Positions 1-8,365 of a stretch of 18,866 bases of DNA are shown in pieces (the stretch's first letter is position 1; the number at the start of each line of letters is the position of its first letter). The stretch spans positions 1-18,866 of the forward strand of contig CAYZVX010000058.1 of NCBI GenBank assembly GCA_964482055.1, in the 5' to 3' direction. A program made the translations under genes and the position numbers. This DNA comes from G020354085 sp964482055 (GTDB lineage Bacteria; Pseudomonadota; Gammaproteobacteria; Acidiferrobacterales; Sulfurifustaceae). The notes under the pieces were generated by a model, which did not search any database, was not told the DNA's origin, and was given only the letters and a program-made list of their open reading frames with translations.

Positions 1-9
1 GACCGGCAC

Positions 10-342
10 CTACATCGAGTCCGCCGCCGGGGTCTCGGCCGCCGGGGCGGGAGGCGCGGCGACTGGGGCATCGGCGCGCGGCGCGTTGCGCAGGCCGACC
101 AGTTGCGCGTTGATGCGGGTCACGGTCTCGGCATCGGGGCTGCGCGCATAGGATTCGAGCAACATGTGCAGCAGCATGCTGTAGGCCTGGTCGAGACGAG
201 TCTGCACCTGGCGGTGCTCCTCGATGAGCTGCGCGACCTGGTCGAAGATGACCGTTCCGACCGAGCTCTTCTTGAGCTCCTCGAGCAACTTCAGCACGTT
301 GCCCAGGATCTTGACACCTTCCGACTCGGATCCGATCTGCAT
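10..342 (-). CDS. Small helical protein of unknown function
   Basis: I do not recognise the family. Reading from the ATG at 342 gives about 110 residues. A GTG at 375 would add 11 residues (MRAVAGGLRVV); neither start has a convincing ribosome binding site, and I chose the ATG because the added residues look like untranslated sequence. The body (about residues 8-75) has a regular hydrophobic pattern typical of amphipathic helices, for example GVKILGNVLKLLEELKKSS and FDQVAQLIEEHRQVQTRLDQ, so a helical bundle or coiled coil is likely. The last 25 residues are an Ala/Pro-rich, probably disordered tail. There is no signal peptide, membrane segment or cysteine. The opposite strand also has open frames here, but they are His/Arg/Gln-rich and look like shadows. 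It is separated from the upstream gene by about 320 bases, so it is probably transcribed on its own. Confidence 0.55.
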   Translation of the reverse strand: MQIGSESEGVKILGNVLKLLEELKKSSVGTVIFDQVAQLIEEHRQVQTRLDQAYSMLLHMLLESYARSPDAETVTRINAQLVGLRNAPRADAPVAAPPAPAAETPAADSM

Positions 343-665
343 AACGACGCGCAGGCCCCCCGCCACGGCTCGCACGCGCAGGGCGAATGCCGTTGGATTA
401 TTTCGATGTGGTGTGGACCAGTTGCCGGCGTGACTGCGGGCTCCCTACCCAACGCCGCAAGAAACGAACTCTCCCTTGCTTGTCTTCTGAATCTATACCG
501 CGATTCGCCAAACGACAACTCGCGTTTGTCCGCATCCGTCGCGCACGTGCCGCTTCAACAGGTTAGCGCGGAAACCGCAGCCTGAGGCTCAGCTTGTCGT
601 CCCGAATCGCCTGCCCGGTAGGCGAGTGCCAATCATGCGAACCGGGCGCGGCGCCAGCAACGCGG
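343..665. other. Gene-poor spacer
   Basis: I find no convincing gene in this stretch; open frames on both strands are short and of shadow-like composition. It holds a weak minus-strand promoter candidate at 492-518 and a small dyad at 610-626 (5-bp arms CGCCT/AGGCG around a 7-base loop) that has no T-run on either side and is not a convincing terminator. Confidence 0.5.
492..518 (-). promoter_or_regulatory. Weak sigma70-like promoter candidate
   Basis: On the minus strand, TTGTCG (513-518) and TATAGA (492-497) are separated by 15 bases. The boxes are fair but the spacing is shorter than the usual 17. It points toward the small helical protein, with an implied leader of more than 100 nt. This is a pattern match only. 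Confidence 0.25.
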
Positions 666-1076
666 TTATGGCCGCCCGCGGCGCTTGGGGCGGAATGCCG
701 CGATAGCGCGGACAATCTCGTCGAAAGGCAAGGATTCGAGCGCGCCGAAACGCTCCTGGGCCGCGCAGACTAGCGCATGGATGTTGGCTGTGGGTCCCGC
801 GGCCTGCGGATCGAGGACCCGGCGCAGTCCCGTGAGCCCGCCGACCATGACCCGCATTTGCTTTCCGAACGGCAGATCCTGCCAAGGGTCCATAACCTTG
901 AGGGCAAACCGCGAGCGCTCCTTGAGCATCTCGACCAGCAGCTGGCAATTTCGATGCGCAATAGGCGAACGGCAGCCCACCGACATGCGCTCGGCCACGA
1001 CATTGCGCGTGGCATTCTCGCAGCCGCACTGGGCGCTCAGAATCGGTTTCTCGAAAGGGCAAGGCGCGTCCGGCAT
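666..1076 (-). CDS. Short cysteine-rich conserved protein downstream of hemE
   Basis: This 136-residue protein is unnamed as far as I can tell. Its first third is rich in cysteine: C6 in CPFEKP, C17 and C19 in CGC, C35 in GCRSP and C44 in HRNC. A further cysteine, C104, lies in a helix. The spacing (C-x10-C-x1-C-x15-C-x8-C) would suit a metal or iron-sulfur site, but that is inference. The middle carries MVGGLTGLRRVL and the C-terminus a basic tail (RPKRRGRP). There is no signal peptide or membrane segment, so it is probably cytoplasmic. The ATG lies only 12 bases after the hemE stop, so the two genes are likely cotranscribed; the SD is poor, suggesting reinitiation or coupling. The opposite strand has competing open frames, but this one has the more protein-like composition. 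I am fairly sure it is a gene and unsure of its role. Confidence 0.72.
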   Translation of the reverse strand: MPDAPCPFEKPILSAQCGCENATRNVVAERMSVGCRSPIAHRNCQLLVEMLKERSRFALKVMDPWQDLPFGKQMRVMVGGLTGLRRVLDPQAAGPTANIHALVCAAQERFGALESLPFDEIVRAIAAFRPKRRGRP

Positions 1077-1088
1077 GCGCGCGCCGAC

Positions 1089-2156
1089 TCAGGCGGCGTG
1101 ATAGCGCCGGCTCAGCTCGTGCACGGCCTCAACCAGTACGGCGACCCGCTCTGGATCGACCTGCGGATGAATGCCGTGGCCGAGATTGAACACGTGTCCG
1201 CAACCGGCGCCGAAGCTGTCCAGCACGGCGGCCACCTCGGCGCGGATGCGCTCGCCAGAGGCATACAGGACGGCCGGATCCATGTTGCCCTGCAACGCCA
1301 CCCGGTCGCCAACCCGGGACCGCGCGTCGCGCAGATCGGTGGTCCAGTCAATTCCCAAGGCATCGCAACCGGTGGCGGCAATCGCCTCCAGCCATTGGCC
1401 GCCGTTCTTGGTGAAAAGGATGACCGGGACGCGGCGTCCCTCGGCCTCGCGGGTAAGGCCGTCGGCGATGCGCTGCATGTAGCGCAGTGAAAACTCGCGG
1501 TAGTCGCGCGGCGTCAGCACACCGCCCCAGGTATCGAACACCATCACGGCCTGCGCACCGGCGGCGATCTGGGCATTGAGATAGACGGTCACGGCGCGTG
1601 CCAGTACCTCGAGCAGCTGGTGCAGCCACGCGGGTTCATCGAACAGCATGCGCTTGATGAGGGCAAACTCCTTGCTGCCGCCGCCCTCGACCATATAGGT
1701 CGCCAGCGTCCACGGACTGCCGGCGAACCCAATAAGCGGTACGGCGCCATCGAGCTCGCGGCGGACCAGCCGCACCGTGTCGATGACGTAGCGCAGATCC
1801 TGCTCGGGGTCGGGCACACCGAGCGCGTCGATGTCCTGTTTGCTGCGTACCGGTCGCTCGAAGTGCGGCCCCTCACCCTCGGTGAAGTAAAGACCCAACC
1901 CCATGGCGTCCGGCACCGTGAGAATGTCGGAGAACAGGATCGCCGCATCCAGCGGGTAACGGCGCAGCGGCTGCAAGCTGACCTCGCAGGCCAGCTCCGG
2001 CGTGGCACAGAGAGTGCGAAAATCGCCGGCCTTCTCGCGCGTGGCACGGTATTCCGGAAGGTAGCGTCCGGCCTGACGCATGATCCATACCGGCGTGACA
2101 TCGACCGGCTGGCGCGCGAGGGCGCGCAGCAGGCGATCGTTCTTCAGTTCAGGCAT
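1089..2156 (-). CDS. hemE: Uroporphyrinogen decarboxylase
   Basis: HemE removes the four acetate carboxyl groups of uroporphyrinogen III to give coproporphyrinogen III, a cytoplasmic step of heme synthesis. The protein has the family N-terminus (ELKNDRLLRALARQPVDVTP) and the signature MRQAGRYLPEY, with substrate-binding arginines at 27 and 31. The catalytic aspartate lies in ILFSDILTVPDAMG, and the C-terminus has the conserved GNMDP and NLGHGIHP motifs. From the ATG at 2156 it is 355 residues, against 354 for E. coli. A TTG at 2171 is in frame, but it lies inside a repeat array and would add residues absent from the family, so I reject it. It follows gltD after 90 bases, and the cysteine-rich gene follows it after 12. 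No clear SD precedes the ATG. No independent promoter is visible, so readthrough from the gltBD promoter is plausible. Confidence 0.98.
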   Translation of the reverse strand: MPELKNDRLLRALARQPVDVTPVWIMRQAGRYLPEYRATREKAGDFRTLCATPELACEVSLQPLRRYPLDAAILFSDILTVPDAMGLGLYFTEGEGPHFERPVRSKQDIDALGVPDPEQDLRYVIDTVRLVRRELDGAVPLIGFAGSPWTLATYMVEGGGSKEFALIKRMLFDEPAWLHQLLEVLARAVTVYLNAQIAAGAQAVMVFDTWGGVLTPRDYREFSLRYMQRIADGLTREAEGRRVPVILFTKNGGQWLEAIAATGCDALGIDWTTDLRDARSRVGDRVALQGNMDPAVLYASGERIRAEVAAVLDSFGAGCGHVFNLGHGIHPQVDPERVAVLVEAVHELSRRYHAA

Positions 2157-2165
2157 AGAGGGTCG

Positions 2166-2233
2166 ACGCAAAGACGCAGAGGCGCACAGAACGCAGAGGA
2201 TGGGGGTTTGCCTGCGTCTCGGCGTCCTGGCGT
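2166..2233. repeat. Inverted array of degenerate 8-mers
   Basis: On the plus strand, 2166-2198 reads as tandem octamers ACGCAAAG, ACGCAGAG and GCGCACAG, followed by AACGCAGAG. After a 12-base centre, 2210-2233 carries the same motif in inverted orientation: GCCTGCGT, CTCGGCGT, CCTGGCGT. The two arms match at about 18 of 23 aligned positions, so the region could fold into a long imperfect hairpin. It fills most of the gltD-hemE spacer. Similar 'GACGCAGAG' strings are, from memory, common intergenic repeats in environmental bacterial genomes. Confidence 0.75.
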
Positions 2234-2246
2234 TGGGCCGTTCGAG

Positions 2247-3692
2247 TTACAGCGGCGCGGGCAGGTCGGAAGCGCCCATCAGATACTGGTCGACGCCGCG
2301 GGCACACGAACGACCCTCGGCGATTGCCCAGACGATCAGCGACTGGCCGCGCTGCATGTCGCCGGCAGCGAACACGCCCGGCACGCTGGTCATCCAGTTC
2401 TCATCGCGCCACACATTGCCGCGTTCGGTGAGCTTAACGCCGAGCGCCTCGAGCATGCCCGGCTTTTCGGGTCCGACGAAACCCATGGCGAGCAGCGCGA
2501 GATCGCAGGGCAAGGTGAAGGCGCTGCCGGCAATTTCACGAAAGGTGAGGCGGCCGGCGGCATGGACCGGCTCGACCTTGACCAGCTCGATGGCCTTGAC
2601 CCGTCCGTGCTCATCGCCAAGGAAGCGCTTGGTGGATACGCTGTACAGTCGCTCCCCGCCCTCTTCATGGGCCGAGGCCACCCGGTAGATGAGCGGGTAC
2701 TGCGGCCATGGATTGCTGGGAGGGCGCGTCGCGGGCGGACGCGGCATGATCTCCAGCTGGTGCACGGAGGCCGCGCCCTGCCGGTGGGCCGTGCCAAGGC
2801 AGTCGGCCCCGGTGTCGCCGCCCCCGATGATGATGACGTGCTTGCCCGCCGCACTGATCGCTTGGTCTTCGGGAATTTGCTCGCCGTGGCAGCGCCGGTT
2901 GGCCTGCGTCAGGTACTCCATCGCAAAATGCACGCCCTTGAGCTCACGTCCCGGCACGAGAAGGTTGCGCGGCTCGCAGGCGCCGCCGGCCAGCAGCAGT
3001 GCGTCATGTTGCTCGCGCAGCGCCGCCACCGGAAGGTTCACGCCAACGTGCACGCCGGTCTTGAAGTTGACGCCTTCGGCACGCAGCTGCTCGAGGCGCC
3101 GGTCGAGCACGCGCTTTTCCATCTTGAACTCCGGGATGCCGTAGCGCAGCAGTCCCCCGATCCGGTCAGCGCGCTCGAATACCGTCACGCTGTGACCGGC
3201 ACGGCGCAACTGTTGTGCGGCGGCGAGCCCCGCCGGACCGGAGCCCACGATCGCCACGCGCTTGCCGGTCTCGACGCGCGGCGGTTCGGCTCTCACCCAC
3301 CCCTGCGCGAAGGCGTGGTCGATGACGGCGAGCTCAATCGCCTTGATGGTGACTGGATCGTTGTTGATACCGAGCACACAGGCGCCTTCGCACGGGGCCG
3401 GGCACAGCGTGCCGGTGAACTCGGGAAAATTGTTGGTGGCGTGCAACCGCTCGATGGCCGGCTGCCAATGATTGCGGTAGACCAGATCGTTCCAGTCCGG
3501 AATGAAGTTGCCGAGCGGACAGCCCTGGTGGCAGAAGGGAATGCCGCAGTCCATGCAGCGTGCCCCTTGGCGCTTAAGCTCCTCGTCGGGCAGCGGAAGC
3601 ATGACCTGTTTCCAGTCACGCAGGCGCTCCGCCACCGGTCGGTACGGTTGCTTGGCGCGCTTGAACTCGAGGAAGCCGGTCGCCTTACCCAT
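2247..3692 (-). CDS. gltD: Glutamate synthase, small (beta) subunit
   Basis: GltD takes electrons from NAD(P)H through FAD and iron-sulfur clusters to GltB for making glutamate. The 481-residue protein has the N-terminal cluster cysteines C46, C49, C54 and C58 (CMDCGIPFCHQGC) and C97, C101 and C105 (CPAPCEGAC). The FAD-binding motif GSGPAG is at 150-155. A second nucleotide motif, IIIGGGDTG, follows near residue 285, and a C-terminal FAD motif (GVFAAGDMQRG) closes the fold. Wording such as NNFPEFTG and CVLGINNDPVTIK resembles actinobacterial and eukaryotic NADH-type enzymes rather than E. coli GltD. The ATG at 3692 overlaps the gltB stop by 8 bases, and GGAGG lies 7 bases upstream inside the gltB coding end. 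The two subunits are therefore translationally coupled. Confidence 0.98.
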   Translation of the reverse strand: MGKATGFLEFKRAKQPYRPVAERLRDWKQVMLPLPDEELKRQGARCMDCGIPFCHQGCPLGNFIPDWNDLVYRNHWQPAIERLHATNNFPEFTGTLCPAPCEGACVLGINNDPVTIKAIELAVIDHAFAQGWVRAEPPRVETGKRVAIVGSGPAGLAAAQQLRRAGHSVTVFERADRIGGLLRYGIPEFKMEKRVLDRRLEQLRAEGVNFKTGVHVGVNLPVAALREQHDALLLAGGACEPRNLLVPGRELKGVHFAMEYLTQANRRCHGEQIPEDQAISAAGKHVIIIGGGDTGADCLGTAHRQGAASVHQLEIMPRPPATRPPSNPWPQYPLIYRVASAHEEGGERLYSVSTKRFLGDEHGRVKAIELVKVEPVHAAGRLTFREIAGSAFTLPCDLALLAMGFVGPEKPGMLEALGVKLTERGNVWRDENWMTSVPGVFAAGDMQRGQSLIVWAIAEGRSCARGVDQYLMGASDLPAPL

Positions 3693-6600
3693 GGACCGCC
3701 TCCATCACGGCCTGCTCCTCGGGGATGCCGCTCTGCCGAGCCTGGCGAATGACCGTTAACACGTGCTTGTAGTCCTTGGGCATCACCTTGACGAACTTGG
3801 CCTGGGTCGCCTTCCAGTCATCGAGGAGGCGGCTCGCCACGGTGCTGCCGGTGTAGCGGACGTGGCGCCGGAGCAGCTCCTTCACGAGGTCCACGTCCTC
3901 GGCGTCCGCCAGCGTCTCAAGATCCACCATCTCGAGATTGCAGCGCCGCTTGAAGTCGTTGCTCTCATCGAGGATGTAGGCCACACCGCCCGACATCCCG
4001 GCGGCAAAATTGCGCCCGGTGCGCCCGATGACCAGCACCCGCCCGCCCGTCATGTACTCGCAGCCGTGATCCCCGACGCCCTCGACCACCGCGGTGGCGC
4101 CGCTGTTGCGCACGCAGAAACGCTCGCCCGCGATGCCGCGGAAGTACGCCTCGCCGGCGGTCGCGCCATAAAGGGCCACGTTGCCGATGATGATGTTTTC
4201 CTCGGGCACGAAGGTCGCCTGGCGTGGCGGATGCACGATGATCTTGCCGCCCGACAGGCCCTTGCCGATGTAGTCGTTGGCATCGCCTTCCAGCGTGAAG
4301 GTCAGGCCTCTGGGGATGAAAGCCCCGAAGCTTTGCCCCGCCGAACCGGTGAAATGGATCCGCACCGTGTCATCCGGCAGACCCTCGGCGCCGTAACGCC
4401 TGGAGACCTCGTAGCCGAGGATCGTGCCGACCGTACGGTGAATATTGCGGATCGGCAGGATCACATCGAGCGGCTTCTTGTGCTCGAGCGCCTCGCGTGC
4501 CAGCGGCAGGATGGTGGTCATGTCGAGCGAGCGCTCGAGCCCGTGGTCCTGGTCGCGCACGCGGCGGATCGCCACGTCCGGACCGGCGGCTGGCATGGCC
4601 AGGATGCGCGAGAAGTCGAGGCCGCGCGCCTTCCAGTGATCCACCGCCTTTTTCATGTCGAGCAGATCGAGCCGTCCGACCATGTCGTCCATGCGGCGGA
4701 AACCAAGGCGCGCCATGTGCTCGCGCACCTCTTCGGCAATGAACCGGAAGAAATTGATCACGTGCTCGGGCTTGCCCGTGAAGCGCCGGCGCAGCTCCGG
4801 GTCTTGCGTGGCGATTCCGACCGGGCAGGTATTGAGGTGGCAAACGCGCATCATGATGCAGCCCATCACGACGAGCGGTGCGGTGGCGAAACCGAACTCC
4901 TCCGCGCCCATGAGCGCGGCGATGACAACATCGCGCCCGGTCTTCATCTGGCCGTCGACCTGCACGGTGATGCGGTCGCGCAGCCGGTTCATCACCAGCA
5001 CCTGCTGGGTCTCGGCGAGCCCGAGCTCCCAGGGCGCGCCCCCGTGCTTGATCGAGGTGAGCGGGCTCGCGCCGGTGCCGCCGTCGTGACCGGAGATCAG
5101 CACCACGTCGGCGTGCGCCTTGGCCACCCCGGCCGCCACCGTGCCGACGCCGACCTCAGCGACGAGCTTCACGTGCACGCGCGCCCGCGGGTTGGAATTC
5201 TTGAGATCGTAGATGAGCTGCGCCAGGTCTTCGATCGAATAGATGTCGTGGTGCGGCGGCGGGGAGATAAGACCCACGCCCGGGGTGGAATGGCGCACGC
5301 GCGCGATCCACGGGTAGACCTTGGGACCCGGCAGCTGCCCGCCTTCGCCGGGCTTGGCGCCCTGCGCCATCTTGATCTGCAGGTCGTCGGCGTTGGCCAG
5401 ATAGTGGCTGGTCACGCCGAAGCGTCCGGAGGCGACCTGTTTGACGCGCGAGTTGCGCTCGGTGCCGTACCGATCCGGGTCCTCGCCGCCCTCGCCACAG
5501 TTGGAGCGCCCGCCGATGCGGTTCATGGCAATCGCCAGCGTCTCGTGCGCTTCCTGGCTGATCGAGCCGTAGGACATGGCGCCGGTGGCGAAGCGCGTCA
5601 TGATCGATTCCACCGGTTCCACCTCCTCGAGCGGCACCGGCGGGCCGGCTGGCTTGAGCTCAAAGAGCCCGCGCAGCGTGGCCAGATGCTGCGCCTGCTC
5701 ATCGACCGCCTTGGAGTACTCCTTGAAAACGGCGTAGGAGTCGGAACGCGTGGCGTGCTGCAGCTTTGCCACGGTCTCGGGGTTGAACAGGTGGTACTCG
5801 CCGTCGCGCCGCCACTGGTATTCGCCGCCAGACTCGAGCTCGGCGTGGCCCAGCGGACGGTCCGGATAGGCGCGGTGGTGGCGCAATTGGGCTTCGCGGG
5901 CGACCACCTCGATGCCGACACCGCCAATGCGCGTGGACGTCCAGGTGAAGTAGCGGTCGACGAAATCTTGCTCCAAGCCGATGGCCTCGAAGATCTGCGC
6001 CCCGCGGTACGACTGGATCGTGGAGATGCCCATCTTGGAGAGCACCTTGAGCACGCCCTTGTTCACGGCCTTGATGTAGTTCTTCACCGCCTTTGCGTGC
6101 TCGATGCCGGGCAGCAGGCCCTGACGAATGAGGTCGTCGAGCGTCTCAAACGCAAGGTACGGGTTGATGGCGCCGGCACCATAGCCGATCAGCAGCGCCA
6201 TGTGATGCACTTCGCGCGCCTCGCCGGTCTCGATCACCAGCCCCACGCGCGTGCGCGTACCCTCGCGCACCAGGTGATGGTGCACGCCGGCGGTCGCGAG
6301 CAGCGCCGGAATCGGCGCGCGCCGCTCGTCCAGCCCGCGGTCCGACAGGATGATGAAGGTGCACCCTTGAGCGATCGCCTCGGACGCCTGGCGGCACAGA
6401 TCATCCAGTGCGCGCTCCAGACCTGCTCCGCCCTCTGCCACCGGGAACAGCATCGGCAGTGTCACCGTCTTGAACCCGGGGCGCGCAATCTGGGCGAGCT
6501 TGGCGAGCTCCTCGTTGTCGAGGATCGGTGAGGCGAGCTTGATCTGGCGGCAGCTCTCCGGCCCCGGCAACAGGAGATTGGCTTCCGGCCCGATGGTCGT

Positions 6601-8235
6601 CGCCATCTGGGTCACCAGCTCCTCGCGGATCGCATCGAGCGGCGGATTGGTGACTTGCGCAAACAACTGGCAGAAATAATCGTACAGCAGGCGCGGGCGG
6701 CTCGACAGCACTGCGAGCGCCGCGTCGTTGCCCATCGATCCGACCGCCTCCTCGCCCTTCAGCGCCATCGGCGTCATCAGGATGCGCAGGTCCTCGTGCG
6801 TGTAGCCGAAGGCCAGCTGGCGCTGCAACACCGTGGCATGATCCGGCTGGGGGACATGCGGCGGGGCCGGCAGGCGCTCCAGCGGGATGAGGTTTTGCCG
6901 CAGCCAATCCCTGTAGGGCTCGGCGGTCGCGTAGCGCTGCTTGAGCTCGGCGTCCTCGATGATGCGCCCCTGCGCGGTGTCGACCAGGAAGATCCGCCCA
7001 GGATGCAGGCGTTCCTTGATCAGCACGTTCTCGGGGGGAACGTCGAGCACGCCGACCTCGGAGGCCATGATCACGAGCCCGTCCTTGGTCACGTAGTAGC
7101 GCGACGGGCGCAGGCCATTGCGATCGAGCACCGCACCGATCACGGTGCCGTCGGTGAAGGCAATCGAGGCCGGACCGTCCCACGGCTCCATGAGGCAGCC
7201 ATGAAACTCATAGAACGCCTTGCGGGTCTCGTCCATGGATTCGTGACCGCTCCACGCCTCCGGGATCATCATGAGCACGGCGTGCGGCAGCTCGCGTCCG
7301 GCCATGTGCAGGAACTCGAGCACGTTGTCGAAGGTTGCCGAATCGGAGCCGTCCTCCATGACGATCGGCAGGATCTTCATCAGGTCCTCGCCGAACAGCG
7401 GCGAGGCGCACAATGCCTCGCGCGCCCGCATCCAGTTGATGTTGCCGCGCAGCGTGTTGATCTCGCCATTGTGCGCGAGGTAGCGAAAGGGATGCGCCAA
7501 CGGCCAGGACGGAAAGGTGTTGGTTGAAAAGCGCGAGTGCACGAGGGCAAGGGCGGAGTCGAACGCCGGATCGCGCAGGTCGAGAAACATCTGCTCGACT
7601 TGGTTCGGCGTGAGCATGCCCTTGTAGATGAGGGTGCGTGCCGACAGGCTCGGCACGTAGAAGACGCCGCGCTCCTTCAATCGCGATGCCGCCACCTGAT
7701 GCTCGACGCGCTTGCGAATGACGTAGAGCCTGCGCTCGAACGCCGCGGCATCGCGAAGGTCCGCCGCACGCGCGATGAAGACCTGCTTGAAGGTCGGCTC
7801 ACAGGCGCGTGCGGTCGGGCCGAGCGAGCTGTCATCGACTGGCACGTCGCGCCAGCCGAGCAGGCGCTGGCCCTCCTCGCGGATGATCGCCTCAAAGATG
7901 TCCTGACAGTGGCGTGACTCGGCCGCATCGCGCGGCAGAAACACCAGGCCACAGCCGTAATCGCCGGGTTCGGGCAGCGCAACCCCCAGCGCGTCGCACT
8001 CGCGACGCAGGAAGGCGTGCGGGATCTGCACCAGAATGCCGGCGCCGTCACCGGTGTTGACCTCGCAACCGCACGCCCCGCGGTGCTGCAGGTTCTTCAG
8101 GATGGTCAACGCCTGGTCGACGATCGCGTGCGATCGCCGACCTTTCATGTCGACGACGAAGCCGACGCCACAGGCGTCATGCTCGTGGGCTGGGTCGTAG
8201 AGGCCGAAAGGCCCTGGTTTGCCTAGTGCATCCAA
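3685..8235 (-). CDS. gltB: Glutamate synthase, large (alpha) subunit
   Basis: GltB hydrolyses glutamine, channels the ammonia to 2-oxoglutarate and reduces the product to glutamate in the cytoplasm. At 1516 residues it is full length. After a short propeptide, C22 (DACGVGF) is the expected nucleophile of the class II amidotransferase domain (about 22-430). A central domain and the FMN-binding synthase domain (about 830-1200) follow, with motifs GGRSNCGEGGEDP and GHDGGTG. The 3Fe-4S cysteines are C1126, C1132 and C1137 (C-x5-C-x4-C). The C-terminal GXGXG beta-helix domain includes GLSGGKI and GGRVLVIG. The start is TTG: an in-frame stop lies just upstream, no in-frame ATG is available, and GGTGA sits 6 bases before it. 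N-terminal HRGACGC-x2-NTGDGAGI resembles NADH-type enzymes. Transcription probably starts at the promoter at 8366-8394, and gltD overlaps its end. Confidence 0.98.
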   Translation of the reverse strand: MDALGKPGPFGLYDPAHEHDACGVGFVVDMKGRRSHAIVDQALTILKNLQHRGACGCEVNTGDGAGILVQIPHAFLRRECDALGVALPEPGDYGCGLVFLPRDAAESRHCQDIFEAIIREEGQRLLGWRDVPVDDSSLGPTARACEPTFKQVFIARAADLRDAAAFERRLYVIRKRVEHQVAASRLKERGVFYVPSLSARTLIYKGMLTPNQVEQMFLDLRDPAFDSALALVHSRFSTNTFPSWPLAHPFRYLAHNGEINTLRGNINWMRAREALCASPLFGEDLMKILPIVMEDGSDSATFDNVLEFLHMAGRELPHAVLMMIPEAWSGHESMDETRKAFYEFHGCLMEPWDGPASIAFTDGTVIGAVLDRNGLRPSRYYVTKDGLVIMASEVGVLDVPPENVLIKERLHPGRIFLVDTAQGRIIEDAELKQRYATAEPYRDWLRQNLIPLERLPAPPHVPQPDHATVLQRQLAFGYTHEDLRILMTPMALKGEEAVGSMGNDAALAVLSSRPRLLYDYFCQLFAQVTNPPLDAIREELVTQMATTIGPEANLLLPGPESCRQIKLASPILDNEELAKLAQIARPGFKTVTLPMLFPVAEGGAGLERALDDLCRQASEAIAQGCTFIILSDRGLDERRAPIPALLATAGVHHHLVREGTRTRVGLVIETGEAREVHHMALLIGYGAGAINPYLAFETLDDLIRQGLLPGIEHAKAVKNYIKAVNKGVLKVLSKMGISTIQSYRGAQIFEAIGLEQDFVDRYFTWTSTRIGGVGIEVVAREAQLRHHRAYPDRPLGHAELESGGEYQWRRDGEYHLFNPETVAKLQHATRSDSYAVFKEYSKAVDEQAQHLATLRGLFELKPAGPPVPLEEVEPVESIMTRFATGAMSYGSISQEAHETLAIAMNRIGGRSNCGEGGEDPDRYGTERNSRVKQVASGRFGVTSHYLANADDLQIKMAQGAKPGEGGQLPGPKVYPWIARVRHSTPGVGLISPPPHHDIYSIEDLAQLIYDLKNSNPRARVHVKLVAEVGVGTVAAGVAKAHADVVLISGHDGGTGASPLTSIKHGGAPWELGLAETQQVLVMNRLRDRITVQVDGQMKTGRDVVIAALMGAEEFGFATAPLVVMGCIMMRVCHLNTCPVGIATQDPELRRRFTGKPEHVINFFRFIAEEVREHMARLGFRRMDDMVGRLDLLDMKKAVDHWKARGLDFSRILAMPAAGPDVAIRRVRDQDHGLERSLDMTTILPLAREALEHKKPLDVILPIRNIHRTVGTILGYEVSRRYGAEGLPDDTVRIHFTGSAGQSFGAFIPRGLTFTLEGDANDYIGKGLSGGKIIVHPPRQATFVPEENIIIGNVALYGATAGEAYFRGIAGERFCVRNSGATAVVEGVGDHGCEYMTGGRVLVIGRTGRNFAAGMSGGVAYILDESNDFKRRCNLEMVDLETLADAEDVDLVKELLRRHVRYTGSTVASRLLDDWKATQAKFVKVMPKDYKHVLTVIRQARQSGIPEEQAVMEAVHG

Positions 8236-8359
8236 ATTTCGTCACCATCTGCTTGGCGGCCTGTCTTGCGGGCCGAACAACGGGCCTGCGCGAGGAATTC
8301 GCGCGGGGCGAGAAAACCCTTCTTGTTCTTGCGCTTGCGTTACGCCGCGGAGAAAGGGG
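8236..8359 (-). promoter_or_regulatory. Long 5' leader of gltBD
   Basis: About 124 nt lie between the predicted transcription start (near 8359) and the gltB TTG. The leader contains a perfect 6-bp hairpin and, further down, GGCC blocks that could pair. GGTGA six bases before the TTG is the probable ribosome binding site. I do not recognise a known riboswitch. Confidence 0.4.
8288..8304 (-). promoter_or_regulatory. Hairpin in the gltB leader
   Basis: GCGCGA and TCGCGC form a perfect 6-bp stem around the 5-base loop ATTCC, midway through the predicted gltB leader. No T-run follows, so it is not an intrinsic terminator by itself. Confidence 0.4.
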
Positions 8360-8365
8360 CGAAAA

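Noticed and set aside
103..585. 160-codon plus-strand open frame at the left edge
   Set aside because: It is His/Gln/Arg-rich and overlaps the more protein-like minus-strand frame; I saw no SD or domain.
610..626. Dyad CGCCT-N7-AGGCG as a terminator
   Set aside because: The stem is only five base pairs and no T-run follows on either strand.
1620..3752. 710-codon plus-strand open frame across hemE and gltD
   Set aside because: It runs through two certain genes and their spacer on the other strand and resembles no protein family, so it is a shadow.
3763..6531. 922-codon open frame antisense to gltB
   Set aside because: Its composition is His/Arg/Val/Asp-rich as expected for a frame opposite a high-GC gene, it has no recognisable domain, and gltB on the other strand is unambiguous.
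8180..8250. Out-of-frame ATG-GTG-ACG leader-peptide-like frame overlapping the gltB start
   Set aside because: It encodes about 23 basic residues without regulatory codon runs and relies on the same GGTGA region as gltB; chance is more likely.
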